Assembly: GCA_021296265.1 (NCBI GenBank)
Contig: JAGWAT010000003.1
Span: 138,862 to 202,861, forward strand
Source of the DNA: Alphaproteobacteria bacterium
GTDB taxonomy: Bacteria > Pseudomonadota > Alphaproteobacteria > TMED109
DNA: 64,000 bases
Direction of reading: 5' to 3'
In this document: positions 36,436 to 48,979 of the stretch, piece after piece
Numbering within the stretch: position 1 is the stretch's first letter
How the letters are laid out: every line of letters begins with the position of its first letter
The notes under the pieces: generated by a model
The model's database searches: none
Told to the model about the DNA's origin: nothing
What the model saw: only the letters and a program-made list of their open reading frames with translations
Translations under genes and position numbers: made by a program

Positions 36436-37743
36436 TTACAGAATGAACCGGTTCAGATCGCTCTGTTCGATTTCGTCGCTGAGGGTCTCGAGCACGAATT
36501 GCTCATCAATGGTGACCACCTCATCTGACCGATCGGTAGCCGAGAAACTCACGTCTTCCAGCAGCCGCTCGCAGATGGTATGGAGCCGGCGCGCACCGAT
36601 ATTCTCCACGGTGTGATTGGCTTCGGCCGCCAGTTGCGCCAAGGCCCTGATCCCGTCTTCCCGGAACTCCAGTTTGACGCCGTCGGTCGCGAGCAGCGCC
36701 TCGTACTGCCGCGTCAAGCTGTTCTCGGGCTCGGTCAGAATGCGAACCAGGTCGGCTTCAGTCAAAGCGTCGAGGCTCACCCTGATGGGAAGGCGGCCCT
36801 GCAATTCGGGCAGCAGGTCCGACGGCTTGGCAAGGTGAAAGGCCCCGGAGGCGATGAACAGGATGTGGCCGGTTCGCACCTGACCGTGCTTGGTCGGTAC
36901 CACCGTACCCTCGATCAGGGGGAGGAGGTCGCGTTGCACACCCTCGCGGCTCACATCAGCCCCGGCCCGATCCTCGGCACGCGTAATCTTGTCAATTTCG
37001 TCCAGGAACACGATGCCGTTCTGTTCGACCGCCTCGATTGCCGTACGGTGCAATTCGTCGTCGTCAATCAGGCGGTTGCTTTCTTCCTCGACCAGAATGT
37101 TATGGCTCTCGGCCACACTCAGACGGCGCTTCTGCGTGACATTGCCGAACGACTTGCCGAGCAGCTCGCCAAGGTTGACCATGCCGACGTGCGTTCCTGG
37201 CACGCCGGGCAGTTCGAACGAAGGGAGACCGCCGGGGCTCTCGCTGACTTCGATTTCTATTTCCTGCTCGTCGAGCTGACCGGACCGAAGCTTCTCGCGC
37301 ATCTTCTGGCGGGTGTCACGGGAGGCCGACGACCCGGCAAGCACATCGAGGACGCGCTTCTCGGCCGCCGCTTCCGCGCGCGTCGCGACCTCATGCTGCA
37401 GCCGCGTCCGCGTGATCATGATCGCGCTTTCAACCAAGTCACGAATGATCGACTCGACATCACGGCCGACGTATCCCACCTCCGTGAACTTCGTCGCTTC
37501 CACCTTGATGAACGGAGCCTGCGCTAGCTTCGCAAGGCGCCGCGCAATTTCGGTCTTGCCGACACCGGTCGGCCCCATCATCAGGATATTCTTGGGCAGG
37601 ATTTCGTCGCGTAGCGGTGATTCAAGCTGCTGCCGTCGCCAGCGGTTCCGCAGCGCGATGGCCACGGACCGCTTGGCCGCGCGCTGCCCGATGATGAAAC
37701 GGTCCAGTTCAGCGACGATCTCGCGTGGTGTGAACGCGGTCAT
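36436..37743 (-). CDS. hslU: ATP-dependent protease ATPase subunit HslU
   Basis: The AAA+ unfoldase of the HslUV protease. The 435 residues have [16 protein letters not shown] at the N-terminus, Walker A GPTGVGKT (57-64), Walker B with sensor region [11 protein letters not shown] and the C-terminal tail LNRFIL that docks into HslV. ATG 37743 overlaps the hslV stop by ATGA; the longer upstream frame lies inside hslV. Confidence 0.97.
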   Translation of the reverse strand: MTAFTPREIVAELDRFIIGQRAAKRSVAIALRNRWRRQQLESPLRDEILPKNILMMGPTGVGKTEIARRLAKLAQAPFIKVEATKFTEVGYVGRDVESIIRDLVESAIMITRTRLQHEVATRAEAAAEKRVLDVLAGSSASRDTRQKMREKLRSGQLDEQEIEIEVSESPGGLPSFELPGVPGTHVGMVNLGELLGKSFGNVTQKRRLSVAESHNILVEEESNRLIDDDELHRTAIEAVEQNGIVFLDEIDKITRAEDRAGADVSREGVQRDLLPLIEGTVVPTKHGQVRTGHILFIASGAFHLAKPSDLLPELQGRLPIRVSLDALTEADLVRILTEPENSLTRQYEALLATDGVKLEFREDGIRALAQLAAEANHTVENIGARRLHTICERLLEDVSFSATDRSDEVVTIDEQFVLETLSDEIEQSDLNRFIL

Positions 37744-38309
37744 TGCCGAATGACTTCGACGGAAATCTGGGCGTTCGTGTAGATGCAAAGATCCGCGGCG
37801 ACCGCTAGTGACCGGCGGGCAATGTCCTCGGCGGACAGCCCCTCGATCTGGCTCAGCGCTCGCGCCGCGGCCAAGGCAAAGCCTCCCCCCGACCCGATCC
37901 CGATCAGACCGTCCGAAGGTTCGACGACGTCACCTACGCCGGATACGAGCAACGATACTTCCCGGTCTGCAACCGCCATGACGGCTTCGAGGCGGCGAAG
38001 GTACCGATCGGTCCGCCAATCGCGTGCCAGTTCGACGCATGCCCGCATCAGTTGGCTTGGATGCCGCTCGAGCTTCGCGTCCAGCCGGTCGAAGAGGGTG
38101 AAAGCGTCAGCTGTCGCGCCGGCAAATCCGGCCAGAACGGTCCCTCCCGCGAGGCGCCGCACCTTGCGGGCATTGGCCTTGATGACGGTGTCGCCCTGCG
38201 TGACCTGCCCGTCCCCGGCGATCACCACGGCCCCGCCCCGCCGGACCGACAGCACCGTCGTGCCATGCCAGGGCGGCCTCTCGGCCGGTGTTCTGGTCAT
38301 GGGCATCAT
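37740..38309 (-). CDS. hslV: ATP-dependent protease proteolytic subunit HslV
   Basis: A 189-residue threonine protease. The propeptide ends in HG and the mature protein would begin at Thr17 ([21 protein letters not shown]), with the catalytic Lys in [22 protein letters not shown] is the usual second conserved loop. It follows the F0 b-subunit gene by 39 bases on the same strand, so hslVU may be co-transcribed with the atp operon. Confidence 0.97.
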   Translation of the reverse strand: MMPMTRTPAERPPWHGTTVLSVRRGGAVVIAGDGQVTQGDTVIKANARKVRRLAGGTVLAGFAGATADAFTLFDRLDAKLERHPSQLMRACVELARDWRTDRYLRRLEAVMAVADREVSLLVSGVGDVVEPSDGLIGIGSGGGFALAAARALSQIEGLSAEDIARRSLAVAADLCIYTNAQISVEVIRQ

Positions 38310-38348
38310 TTGGGGTAGGGACCGGGCATCGTCACCACTGCCGCGGCG

Positions 38349-38858
38349 TCATGCTTGCCGCTGCCGCAGTGATTGCCCCAGGCCGTCCACAGTCTGCTGG
38401 ATCAACACGACCTGCATTTCGGCGTTGATGCGCTCGCGAAGGAGGCGAGTCGACGCTGCCAGGACCAGGTCGGCTACGCGCTCCCGGTACATCTGCCTTG
38501 CGGCTTCCTCCGAACGGGCGATTTCCTCCGCGGCGCGCGCGCGCATCCGCGATAGATGTGCCTGCAGGCGCACATCTGAATCGGCAGCAATTTGTCCGGC
38601 AGCCTCTTGCGCCCGGGCCCGGATCTCGTCAGCTGTCTTCTCAGCGGCTGCAGCCTCGTCCGTGTAGCGCTCGCGAAGGGACTGCGCCTCGGCGTGGAGC
38701 GCGGCAGCGCTGTCCAATTCATCGCGGACTGCGGTCCGATGGGCGTCCAGCACGCCGGCCAGCCTTCGGAGCAGCAGGCGACCGAAGGCTCCCACGAACA
38801 CGACGAAGGAGACCGCGACCCAAAATGACGGATCCTGCGACAGTTCGGACCACGTCAT
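38349..38858 (-). CDS. atpF: ATP synthase F0 subunit b
   Basis: A 169-residue stator subunit. One N-terminal membrane helix (FWVAVSFVVFVGAFGRLLL, about 12-30) is followed by a long charged coiled coil, as expected for b. It overlaps the b' gene by four bases. Paired b and b' genes are usual in alphaproteobacteria. Confidence 0.93.
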   Translation of the reverse strand: MTWSELSQDPSFWVAVSFVVFVGAFGRLLLRRLAGVLDAHRTAVRDELDSAAALHAEAQSLRERYTDEAAAAEKTADEIRARAQEAAGQIAADSDVRLQAHLSRMRARAAEEIARSEEAARQMYRERVADLVLAASTRLLRERINAEMQVVLIQQTVDGLGQSLRQRQA

Positions 38859-39427
38859 GTCGCGTTCTCGCGGGCGGCTTGCGCCACTGCGCCGGACAGT
38901 GCGGCGTCGTCAACTTGCACTGACGTCAAAGTGGTGGTGAGCGACCGTACCAGCTCCACTGTCGCTGCCTCGGCGTCCCGCAGGGCTGCCATACGACTCG
39001 CCTCGATGCGCGCCTCCGCCTCCACCCGTTCGTTGTCCAGGGCCGCTTGCAGGCGCTGGGTTTCGGCCCGGAATGCGGTGGCCGCCCGATCGTGCGCCTC
39101 CCGGAGCAGCCGGTCATTCTCGGCCCGGGCGGCAGCGAGCGCCTCGCGGGCTCGGAGGTGAGCGGCCTCCGCTTCCTTTCGAAGCTCGTCCGCCTGTTCC
39201 CGGTCGACCCCGATGCGCGTTTCGCGGGCTCGCAGGGTGGTCCGTACCTGCGGCAGCACGATCTGGCTGATTACGACGTAGAGCACCGAGAACGTCACCA
39301 CCAACCAGAACACCTGGGACGCGAACGTCTCCACCCGAAGCTGCGGCATGTTGCTCTCTGCGAACGCCGCCGCGGGCATCAACGCGGCGCTCGCGATGGC
39401 GCAGGCAGTGGCGAAATGGCGAGCCAT
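38855..39427 (-). CDS. ATP synthase F0 subunit b'
   Basis: A 190-residue second peripheral-stalk subunit. It has an N-terminal signal-like hydrophobic segment, then the membrane helix FASQVFWLVVTFSVLYVVISQIVLPQV, and a helical stalk rich in Arg, Glu and Ala. ATG 39427 lies 17 bases after atpE; a TTG nine codons earlier is an alternative start. Confidence 0.9.
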   Translation of the reverse strand: MARHFATACAIASAALMPAAAFAESNMPQLRVETFASQVFWLVVTFSVLYVVISQIVLPQVRTTLRARETRIGVDREQADELRKEAEAAHLRAREALAAARAENDRLLREAHDRAATAFRAETQRLQAALDNERVEAEARIEASRMAALRDAEAATVELVRSLTTTLTSVQVDDAALSGAVAQAARENAT

Positions 39428-39443
39428 GTGCAGCAATTCGGAC

Positions 39444-39671
39444 TTAGACCGCAAATAGAATTAGGAATGCAATCAGAAGCGCAAACAGCGCGATCGCCTC
39501 CGTCAATGCGAAGCCCAGCAGCACATTGCCGAAGACCTTGGGCGCGGCCGAGGGATTGCGGATAGCGGCAGAAACGTAGTTTCCGAAAATATTGCCGATG
39601 CCGATACCGGCTCCGGCAAGCGCGATGGTGGCGAGACCGGCGCCGATCAGCCTGGCAGCTTCAGTTTCCAC
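39444..39671 (-). CDS. atpE: ATP synthase F0 subunit c
   Basis: The 75-residue proton ring subunit: two membrane helices, the conserved RNPSA loop (residues 38-42) and the proton-binding glutamate in [11 protein letters not shown]. The start is GTG at 39671, with AGGA seven to eight bases upstream; longer in-frame readings overlap atpB. No Na+-type ligand set is evident, so H+ coupling is expected. Confidence 0.95.
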   Translation of the reverse strand: METEAARLIGAGLATIALAGAGIGIGNIFGNYVSAAIRNPSAAPKVFGNVLLGFALTEAIALFALLIAFLILFAV

Positions 39672-39720
39672 GGGAAGATCCTTTCGGAAGTGAGGGTGAA
39701 GGTGGAACGAGGCGAGGAGC

Positions 39721-40494
39721 CTAGTGGTGCAGGTCCAGCGCGTCACTCAGGTACAGGCAGCTCAGAACCGCGAAGACATACGCCTGAATGGCCGCCACCA
39801 GCAACTCGAAGCCGGTGAGCGCCACGATCAGGATGACCGACACAGGCGCCAGAAAACCGAGGCCGGCAGACAGCAAGAGACCGGCAAAGCCTCCGAACAC
39901 CTTGAGCATCGTGTGCCCGGCCATCATGTTGGCAAACAGCCGCAGAGACAGACTGACCGGCCGGACGAAATAACTGATGATTTCGATCGGCACCATTAGG
40001 GGGATGAGTACGACCGGGACGCCGGACGGCACAAAGAGCGACAGGAACCGAACCCCGTGCCGTGCCAGCCCGATGACGGTCACACCAACGAAGACCACGG
40101 CCGCCATGGCGAACGTCACGGCGATATGACTGGTGTAGGTGAAGCTGTAGGGGATCATCCCGAGCAGGTTGCCGAACAGGATGAACAAGAACAGCGTGAA
40201 AATGAAAGGAAAGTAGCGGGCGCCTTGCGGGCCGACGTTGTCCTGCAACATGTTGGCCACGAACTGGTAGGTCAGTTCGACGGCCGCTTGCCAGCGCCCC
40301 GGGATAATGGCGCGACGACGCATACCTCCACCGAAGACCACCGCGATAGTGGCAACTGCGATCAGCATCCACAGGGCTGAGTTTGTGAATGAGAGGTCGA
40401 GTCCCCCGATCTGAATGGATTCGAGGGTGACGATCTCGAACTGCTCGAGTGGCCCGTGGGCCGCGTCACCATTCGCACTGTTGTCGGTTGCCAT
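39721..40494 (-). CDS. atpB: ATP synthase F0 subunit a
   Basis: The 257-residue proton-channel subunit with six or so hydrophobic segments. It contains the essential arginine region [14 protein letters not shown] and the C-terminal [18 protein letters not shown], typical of subunit a. ATG 40494 lies six bases after atpI. Confidence 0.96.
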   Translation of the reverse strand: MATDNSANGDAAHGPLEQFEIVTLESIQIGGLDLSFTNSALWMLIAVATIAVVFGGGMRRRAIIPGRWQAAVELTYQFVANMLQDNVGPQGARYFPFIFTLFLFILFGNLLGMIPYSFTYTSHIAVTFAMAAVVFVGVTVIGLARHGVRFLSLFVPSGVPVVLIPLMVPIEIISYFVRPVSLSLRLFANMMAGHTMLKVFGGFAGLLLSAGLGFLAPVSVILIVALTGFELLVAAIQAYVFAVLSCLYLSDALDLHH

Positions 40495-40500
40495 CGAGCG

Positions 40501-40866
40501 TCAGGTCCCGGAGGGAGGATCTTGAGGTCGTGAATCGGATTCGGGGTCCGGCTGCCGGCTGCCGAAACCCTGGGCGGTGCGAAACACGTTGCGAAGACCG
40601 GCGGCGAACCCGAGTCCGACGCAGATGATCAACAACGCTGGCGACGTGTCCAGCCACTCATCGAGCAGCCAGCCGGCCCCTCCACCCACGGCGATACCGG
40701 CAATCATTTCGGAAGATACCTTGAGCGCTCCGCCGAGAGCCTTACCAGGAGCGCCTCGACGCGACCGAACCTTGCCGGGCGAAGACGACCTGTCATCGGC
40801 CAAGCGATCCGCGAGACGGGAAAGATCCGGCGGAACATCGCGGTCGTTAGGCGTGTCGTCCGCCAC
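40501..40866 (-). CDS. atpI: AtpI/AtpZ-family F0 assembly protein
   Basis: A 121-residue protein whose C-terminal half has two hydrophobic stretches (EMIAGIAVGGGAGWLLDEWL and PALLIICVGLGFAAGLRNVF), as in the AtpI/AtpZ proteins that assist c-ring assembly or Mg2+ handling. PPDLSRLADRLA starts the conserved region. The GTG at 40866 is my choice; there is no strong SD. A strong hairpin sits 21 bases upstream. Confidence 0.8.
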   Translation of the reverse strand: MADDTPNDRDVPPDLSRLADRLADDRSSSPGKVRSRRGAPGKALGGALKVSSEMIAGIAVGGGAGWLLDEWLDTSPALLIICVGLGFAAGLRNVFRTAQGFGSRQPDPESDSRPQDPPSGT

Positions 40867-40886
40867 GATCTGCTGATTCCCGCACC

Positions 40887-40908
40887 AACGCCCGTGGGAA
40901 CGGGCGTT
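40887..40908. terminator. strong hairpin between metH and atpI
   Basis: AACGCCCGT (40887-40895) and ACGGGCGTT (40900-40908) form a perfect nine-pair stem with a GGGA loop, followed on the plus strand by TTC. On the minus strand it follows metH by about 160 bases and stands only 21 bases before the atpI start. It may end metH transcripts, or form part of the atp leader. Confidence 0.5.
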
Positions 40909-41069
40909 TCGGACGCTAACTGCCTCTCGGGGAATCGTCAAGCCGGAATGTGGCCATGCCTGGTCGCCGTTCGCAGTGTTTCCCCGGGGTCGATGTGGGC
41001 CCGGGATGCAGCGCACGCACCGGCCTTGACGGCCGTCCGACCAGCGGCGATCAGTGGCGGGTCCCGCGC

Positions 41070-44758
<3,689 letters not shown>

Positions 44759-44762
<4 letters not shown>

Positions 44763-45649
44763 GCGCCAGGTCCCACGGCCACCCGGACCGCTCCCGGGTC
44801 AGCGGACCCCCGGAGCCCCAGCCACCAGCAGATGGCATAACTGAGGCGGGCGCGATTCAGGGTGTAGAAGTGGAAGGCGTTCACGCCCTCGCGCCGGAGA
44901 TCCTCACACTGCGACACCGCAGCACCAGCGGCAATCATTTCCCGGGTCCGGGCGTCGGCGTCGAGGGGTTCAAAGATCGCGGTCATGCGCGGCGGGATCG
45001 TCACGCCGCAGCGTCGGCTGAATTCTGCGACCCGCCGAAAGTCGGTGACCGGCAGGATCCCCGGCACGATCGGTGTCGTAATGCCGGCAGCGCGGCACCG
45101 GTCGCGGAAGCGCAAGAAACACGCGTTATCGAAGAAGTACTGCGTGAGAATCCGGTCGGCGCCGGCGTCCACCTTGGCTTTCAGGTTGTCGATGTCCGCC
45201 GCGGGTGAGGATGATTCCGGATGCGGTTCCGGATAGCCCGCGACCGAGACCTCGAACTCCGCAGCGGCCCGGATCCCGCGCACGAGATCGGCGGCATTGC
45301 AGTAGCCGCCGGGTTCGGGGCGATATCGGTCGGTGCCCTTTGGCGGGTCACCGCGGAGTGCCACGATGTGACGGATTCCCAGGGCCCACCAGCGTAGAGC
45401 GAGGGCATCGATCTGGGCTCGAGTCGACCCGACGCAGGTGAGGTGAGCGGCCGGCGGCACGGGCAGCTGCTGGCGAATCCAGCAAACGAGCCCTTCGGTT
45501 CGCGAACGCGTGGAGCCGTCGGCGCCGTAGGTGACCGAGAAGAAAGCGGGCCCAAGCCGGACCAGTCGACACATTACCCGCTGGAGGCGCTGCACGGCCG
45601 CTTCATCCGCGGGCGGGAAGAACTCGAAGCTGACGGTCGGTTGCGTCAT
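44759..45649 (-). CDS. metF: methylenetetrahydrofolate reductase
   Basis: Flavin-dependent reductase that supplies 5-methyl-THF to MetH. The 296-residue barrel contains [11 protein letters not shown] (5-15), [21 protein letters not shown] and [16 protein letters not shown]. The start ATG overlaps the end of a small upstream ORF (ATGA), and the gene is coupled to metH. A structured leader precedes the unit, so regulation by a methionine-cycle metabolite is plausible. Confidence 0.96.
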
Positions 45650-45825
45650 GACGATCCGGCCGTCACCGCAGGCACGGCGGTATCCGTGGGGAGCCGGGCA
45701 GCGGCACCCCGCGGGCGGTTACCGGCGCACCAGCTAGGGACCGACGGTGAAACTGTGGGCAGGCCGCGCCATCGTGGCGCGGCTGAACACTCGCCCGGAG
45801 AGGCGGACCCGGCGCGGTGCGGCAT
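45646..45825 (-). CDS. leader ORF translationally coupled to metF
   Basis: An open frame of 59 codons with ATG at 45825, an AAGGAGG five bases upstream and a stop that overlaps the metF start as ATGA. The product (MPHRAGSASPGECSAAPRW...) is rich in Pro, Ala, Ser and Arg, has two cysteines and no recognised domain. Its SD is the right arm of a hairpin (45831-45836 pairs with 45850-45855), so its translation, and with it metF, could be switched by RNA folding. Whether the peptide matters or only its translation is unknown. Confidence 0.45.
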   Translation of the reverse strand: MPHRAGSASPGECSAAPRWRGLPTVSPSVPSWCAGNRPRGAAARLPTDTAVPAVTAGSS

Positions 45826-45960
45826 GACAACCTCCTTCGGCGCATGCTGAGGAGGCTGACGCCCGTGATTGCCATCTGGCCACATCTCCCTACCGGGAAA
45901 CCACCTTGCACGGGCTGCAGGTTGGTGGGGTACGTCAACCCCTCAGGATGCAGTGACGAC
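45826..45960 (-). promoter_or_regulatory. structured metF-metH leader with SD-sequestering hairpin
   Basis: In the minus-strand transcript, GGGG-loop-CCCC and ACCTGCA/TGCAaGGT hairpins come first, then CCCGTG (45914-45909) can pair with CACGGG (45867-45862) around a TCCC-GGTA-GGGA stem. Last comes CCTCCT (45855-45850) pairing with the SD AGGAGG (45836-45831). The layout resembles a translation-controlling riboswitch. I could not match it to the SAM-II, SAM-V, SAH or cobalamin consensus. Pairings were found by eye. Confidence 0.4.
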
Positions 45961-46106
45961 TGTAGAGACGGGGATTTAGCCGGTCAAGGCACGAACTGTC
46001 GGCCGGGACCTGTCCGCATGCGGGTCATCGGCCGAGTGGTGCGGGTTCGGCGGAACCCCTGCGCGACGGCGTTGTCGGCGCCTGAACGGGTGTGGCCAGT
46101 ACTCGG

Positions 46107-46189
46107 AACCGGCCCGCTTGGGCCGGGTTTCGAGTGATCCGGCCGCCTCCGCGCGTTGCCAATAGAATGCGCCGGGGACGGCCCCGGCG
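46107..46189. other. two GC-rich hairpins upstream of the gamma-glutamyltransferase gene
   Basis: AACCGGCCC/GGGCCGGGTT (46107-46129, GCTT loop, one bulge) and CGCCGGGG/CCCCGGCG (46170-46189, ACGG loop, followed by TTTGT) lie in the metF-ggt divergent spacer. The second looks terminator-like and ends 45 bases before the ATG. The rest of 45961-46234 shows no gene. Confidence 0.4.
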
Positions 46190-46234
46190 TTTGTGCCCTA
46201 TGCGTCCCCCGACTGCACCTGGATCGAGAATCCC

Positions 46235-47824
46235 ATGCGTGACATTCACCTGCCCGGCCGTTCTCCAGTACGCGGAACCCGCGTCGCCGCGGCGACGTCC
46301 CATCCATTGGCCACCTTGGCTGCCGTCGACGTGCTGCGCGAGGGCGGCAACGCGGTAGATGCAGCGGTGACCGCGGCAGCGGTGCTGGCGGTGGTGGAGC
46401 CCCATTCGACGGGCATCGGCGGCGACGTGTTCTGCCTGTATGCACCGGCTGGCGGCTCTGAAGTCATCGCCCTCAACGGTTCGGGTCGGGCACCGGCGTC
46501 GGCGTCGGCAGCCGCACTGCGTGAGGACGGCATGGCCGCGATCCCGTTCACCAGCCCGCACGCCGTGAGCGTCCCCGGCGCCGTGCGCGCCTGGGAGCGC
46601 CTGCTGGCGGATCATGGCCGGCTGGACCTTTCGCGGGCGCTCGCGCCGGCGATTGCCTATGCCACCGACGGGTACCCGGTTGCCGACGTGGTGGCGGACG
46701 CTTGGTTCCGCGAACACGACAAGCTGCAGGCGGACCCGGATGCCGCCGCTGTGTTTCTCCCTCAGGGACTTTCGCCTCGGGCGGGTCACGTGCACCGTCA
46801 GCCGCGTCTCGGCGAGACGATGCGGGCCATCGCAGCTCACGGGGCGGCCGCTTTCTATGAGGGGCCCGTCGCGCGGGACATCGTCGCCAAGTTGCGCCGG
46901 GTGGGCGGCGTGCACTCGGAGGAAGATTTTGCCGCCGCCGCCGTCGACTACGTGACGCCCATCCGTACCCGCTATCGCGACGTGGACGTGTACGAGTGCC
47001 CGCCCAACGGCCAAGGCATCATTGCCCTCCTGATGCTGAATCTGCTGGCCGGGTTCGATCTCGCGGGACTGGATCCCCTGGGCCCGGACCGCTTCCATCT
47101 CGAAGCCGAAGCGACCCGCCTCGCGTACGCTGAACGGGCCGCCCGCCTGGCGGATCCTGAGCATGCTGAGGTCCCCGTGGCGGCGTTGCTCAGCGAGGCG
47201 CATGCCGAGGCGCTTCGCGCTCGGATCGACCGGGAGCGGATGACGCCGGGGCTCACGCCGGCCACCCTCCCCGAACACCGGGACACGGTCTACCTGACCG
47301 TGGTGGACGGCGAGCGCAATGCGGTGTCGTTTATCAATTCGCTGTTCCATTCGTTCGGAAGCGGAATCCTGGCACCCGAATCCGGCGTCATGCTTCACAA
47401 TCGCGGAGCAGGCTTCGTGCTAGATCCGGGCCATCCGAACGAACTCATGCCAGGCAAGCGCCCGATGCATACGATTATTCCCGCGATGGCTGTGCTTGAC
47501 GGCCGCGCCTGGATGCCGTTCGGGGTGATGGGCGGCCACTTCCAGCCGGTCGGGCAGGTACATTTTTTGACCAACGTCGTGGACTTTGGCATGGATGTTC
47601 AGGAGGCGCTCGACTGTCCCCGGGCCTTCCATTTTGACGGCGTGTTGAGTTGTGAGCGGGGCGTGCCCCAAGCCACGCGAGACGCCCTGGAGCGGCTCGG
47701 GCACGAGGTTGCGGTGCCCGACCTGCCGCTTGGTGGCGGACAGGCCATTGCGATCGATCCCGCCAGCGGGGTGCTGTCAGCTGGCTCCGACCCTCGCAAG
47801 GACGGGGCGGCGATCGGCACGTAG
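46235..47824 (+). CDS. ggt: gamma-glutamyltransferase family protein
   Basis: An Ntn-hydrolase of 529 residues expected to self-cleave before Thr351 (DTVYLTVVDGERNAVSF). SHPLATLAAVDVLREGGNAVDAAVTAAAVLAVVEP is the typical N-terminus and GGHFQPVGQVHFLTN the oxyanion region. No signal peptide is seen, so it is likely cytoplasmic; related enzymes include oxamate amidohydrolases and GGT-like hydrolases of unknown substrate. It precedes the glutaredoxin gene by eight bases, suggesting a link with glutathione metabolism. Confidence 0.9.
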   Translation: MRDIHLPGRSPVRGTRVAAATSHPLATLAAVDVLREGGNAVDAAVTAAAVLAVVEPHSTGIGGDVFCLYAPAGGSEVIALNGSGRAPASASAAALREDGMAAIPFTSPHAVSVPGAVRAWERLLADHGRLDLSRALAPAIAYATDGYPVADVVADAWFREHDKLQADPDAAAVFLPQGLSPRAGHVHRQPRLGETMRAIAAHGAAAFYEGPVARDIVAKLRRVGGVHSEEDFAAAAVDYVTPIRTRYRDVDVYECPPNGQGIIALLMLNLLAGFDLAGLDPLGPDRFHLEAEATRLAYAERAARLADPEHAEVPVAALLSEAHAEALRARIDRERMTPGLTPATLPEHRDTVYLTVVDGERNAVSFINSLFHSFGSGILAPESGVMLHNRGAGFVLDPGHPNELMPGKRPMHTIIPAMAVLDGRAWMPFGVMGGHFQPVGQVHFLTNVVDFGMDVQEALDCPRAFHFDGVLSCERGVPQATRDALERLGHEVAVPDLPLGGGQAIAIDPASGVLSAGSDPRKDGAAIGT

Positions 47825-47832
47825 GAGGTACC

Positions 47833-48102
47833 ATGGGCACGGCTCCCGACGTCGTTGTGTACACGCAGATGCTCTGCGGGTTCTGCTACCAGGCGAAGCG
47901 GCTGCTCGACGACCGCGGTGTCGTCTATCGGGAAATCGACGTGACTGGCAATCCGGGTCTCCGGGCGGAAATGACATCGGCGGCCGGCGGCGCGCGCACG
48001 GCCCCCCAAATTTTCATCGACGGCATCCATGTCGGTGGCTCCGACGATCTGGCCGCCGCTGCCGCCTCGGGGGAGCTTGACCGGCTGCTAGGAGATGATT
48101 GA
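47833..48102 (+). CDS. grxC: glutaredoxin 3
   Basis: An 89-residue dithiol glutaredoxin with CGFC (C15, C18), the TAPQIFIDG cis-proline loop and VGGSDDL, which binds glutathione. GGAGG lies five bases before the ATG. It sits between ggt and the Nit-type amidase with only small gaps or overlap; grxC next to a carbon-nitrogen hydrolase is a common alphaproteobacterial order. Confidence 0.95.
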   Translation: MGTAPDVVVYTQMLCGFCYQAKRLLDDRGVVYREIDVTGNPGLRAEMTSAAGGARTAPQIFIDGIHVGGSDDLAAAAASGELDRLLGDD

Positions 48103-48940
48103 AGGCGCCGCGTGTCTCCGGCTGGCGTGCGCACAGCTCACCAGCACGCCGGACCTCGACGCGAACCTGCGCATCATCGAACAGCAGATCCGCACCGCCC
48201 AGGCCGCTGACGCGGACTTGGTGGCCTTCCCCGAGAACGCACCGCTGCTCGCCCCGGCGAGCGCGATGCAGGCAGCCGCAGCGCCGGAGGAAATCCATGC
48301 CGCGACGCAGGCAGTGTGCGCGACTGCACGGGAAGCGGGGATCTGGGTGCTGCTGGGATCGCTCGCGGTCGAGCCCGACACCTCGGATGGCAGGCTGGCC
48401 AACCGGTCCCTGCTGATTGACGCCGCCGGAACGGTGACGTGCCGGTACGACAAGATTCACATGTTTGATGCCGACCCGGGTTCCGGCGAGAGCTACCGGG
48501 AATCGGAACGCTACCGTCCCGGCGCTCAGGCCGTCACCGCCCGGACTCCCTGGGGACTGCTCGGCATGACGGTCTGCTACGACCTCAGGTTTCCGGAACT
48601 CTATCAGTCGCTGGCCAAGGCCGGCGCGTGGTTTCTCTCCGTCCCTTCGGCGTTCACGCGCCCGACCGGGCAGGCACACTGGGAGGCGTTGCTGCGCGCC
48701 CGGGCGATCGAGACGGGGTGCTGGGTATTCGCGCCGGCGCAGTGCGGCGTCCACTACGGGCGTCGGCGGACGTGGGGACATTCGATGGTTGTGAGCCCCT
48801 GGGGCCGAGTGGTGGCGGAGGCCGGAGACGAGCCTGAATTGTTGTTCGCCGATTTGGATCCCGACGCGGTTACCGAGGCCCGGAACATGGTTCCCAGCTT
48901 GGCGGCGCGGCGTCGGTGGTGCGAACCGGCCGCCCCCTAG
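48095..48940 (+). CDS. carbon-nitrogen hydrolase, Nit1-like amidase
   Basis: A 281-residue nitrilase-superfamily protein with the E-K-C catalytic triad E47 (FPEN), K120 (YDKIHMFD) and C161 (VCYDLRFPELY). The KIHMFD and DLRFPELY context matches Nit1-type amidases, which hydrolyse deaminated glutathione; the neighbouring grxC and ggt genes fit that role. It overlaps grxC by eight bases. Confidence 0.9.
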   Translation: MIEGAACLRLACAQLTSTPDLDANLRIIEQQIRTAQAADADLVAFPENAPLLAPASAMQAAAAPEEIHAATQAVCATAREAGIWVLLGSLAVEPDTSDGRLANRSLLIDAAGTVTCRYDKIHMFDADPGSGESYRESERYRPGAQAVTARTPWGLLGMTVCYDLRFPELYQSLAKAGAWFLSVPSAFTRPTGQAHWEALLRARAIETGCWVFAPAQCGVHYGRRRTWGHSMVVSPWGRVVAEAGDEPELLFADLDPDAVTEARNMVPSLAARRRWCEPAAP

Positions 48941-48979
48941 CCGCCGTCCGATCGGGCAAGCGGCGGGTGCAGGACCACG

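Noticed and set aside
36427-36453. 11-base direct repeat ATGAACCGGTT at the hslU 3' end
   Set aside because: A short local duplication (16-base period) with AACCGGTT symmetry. Too small to be a mobile-element trace.
45961-46234. Possible extra gene between metF and ggt
   Set aside because: Open frames there are Arg/Pro-rich and lack SD signals or recognisable motifs; the hairpins account for the visible structure.
46025-47398. Minus-strand open frame of 457 codons opposite ggt
   Set aside because: Shadow frame; the GGT motifs on the plus strand are unambiguous.
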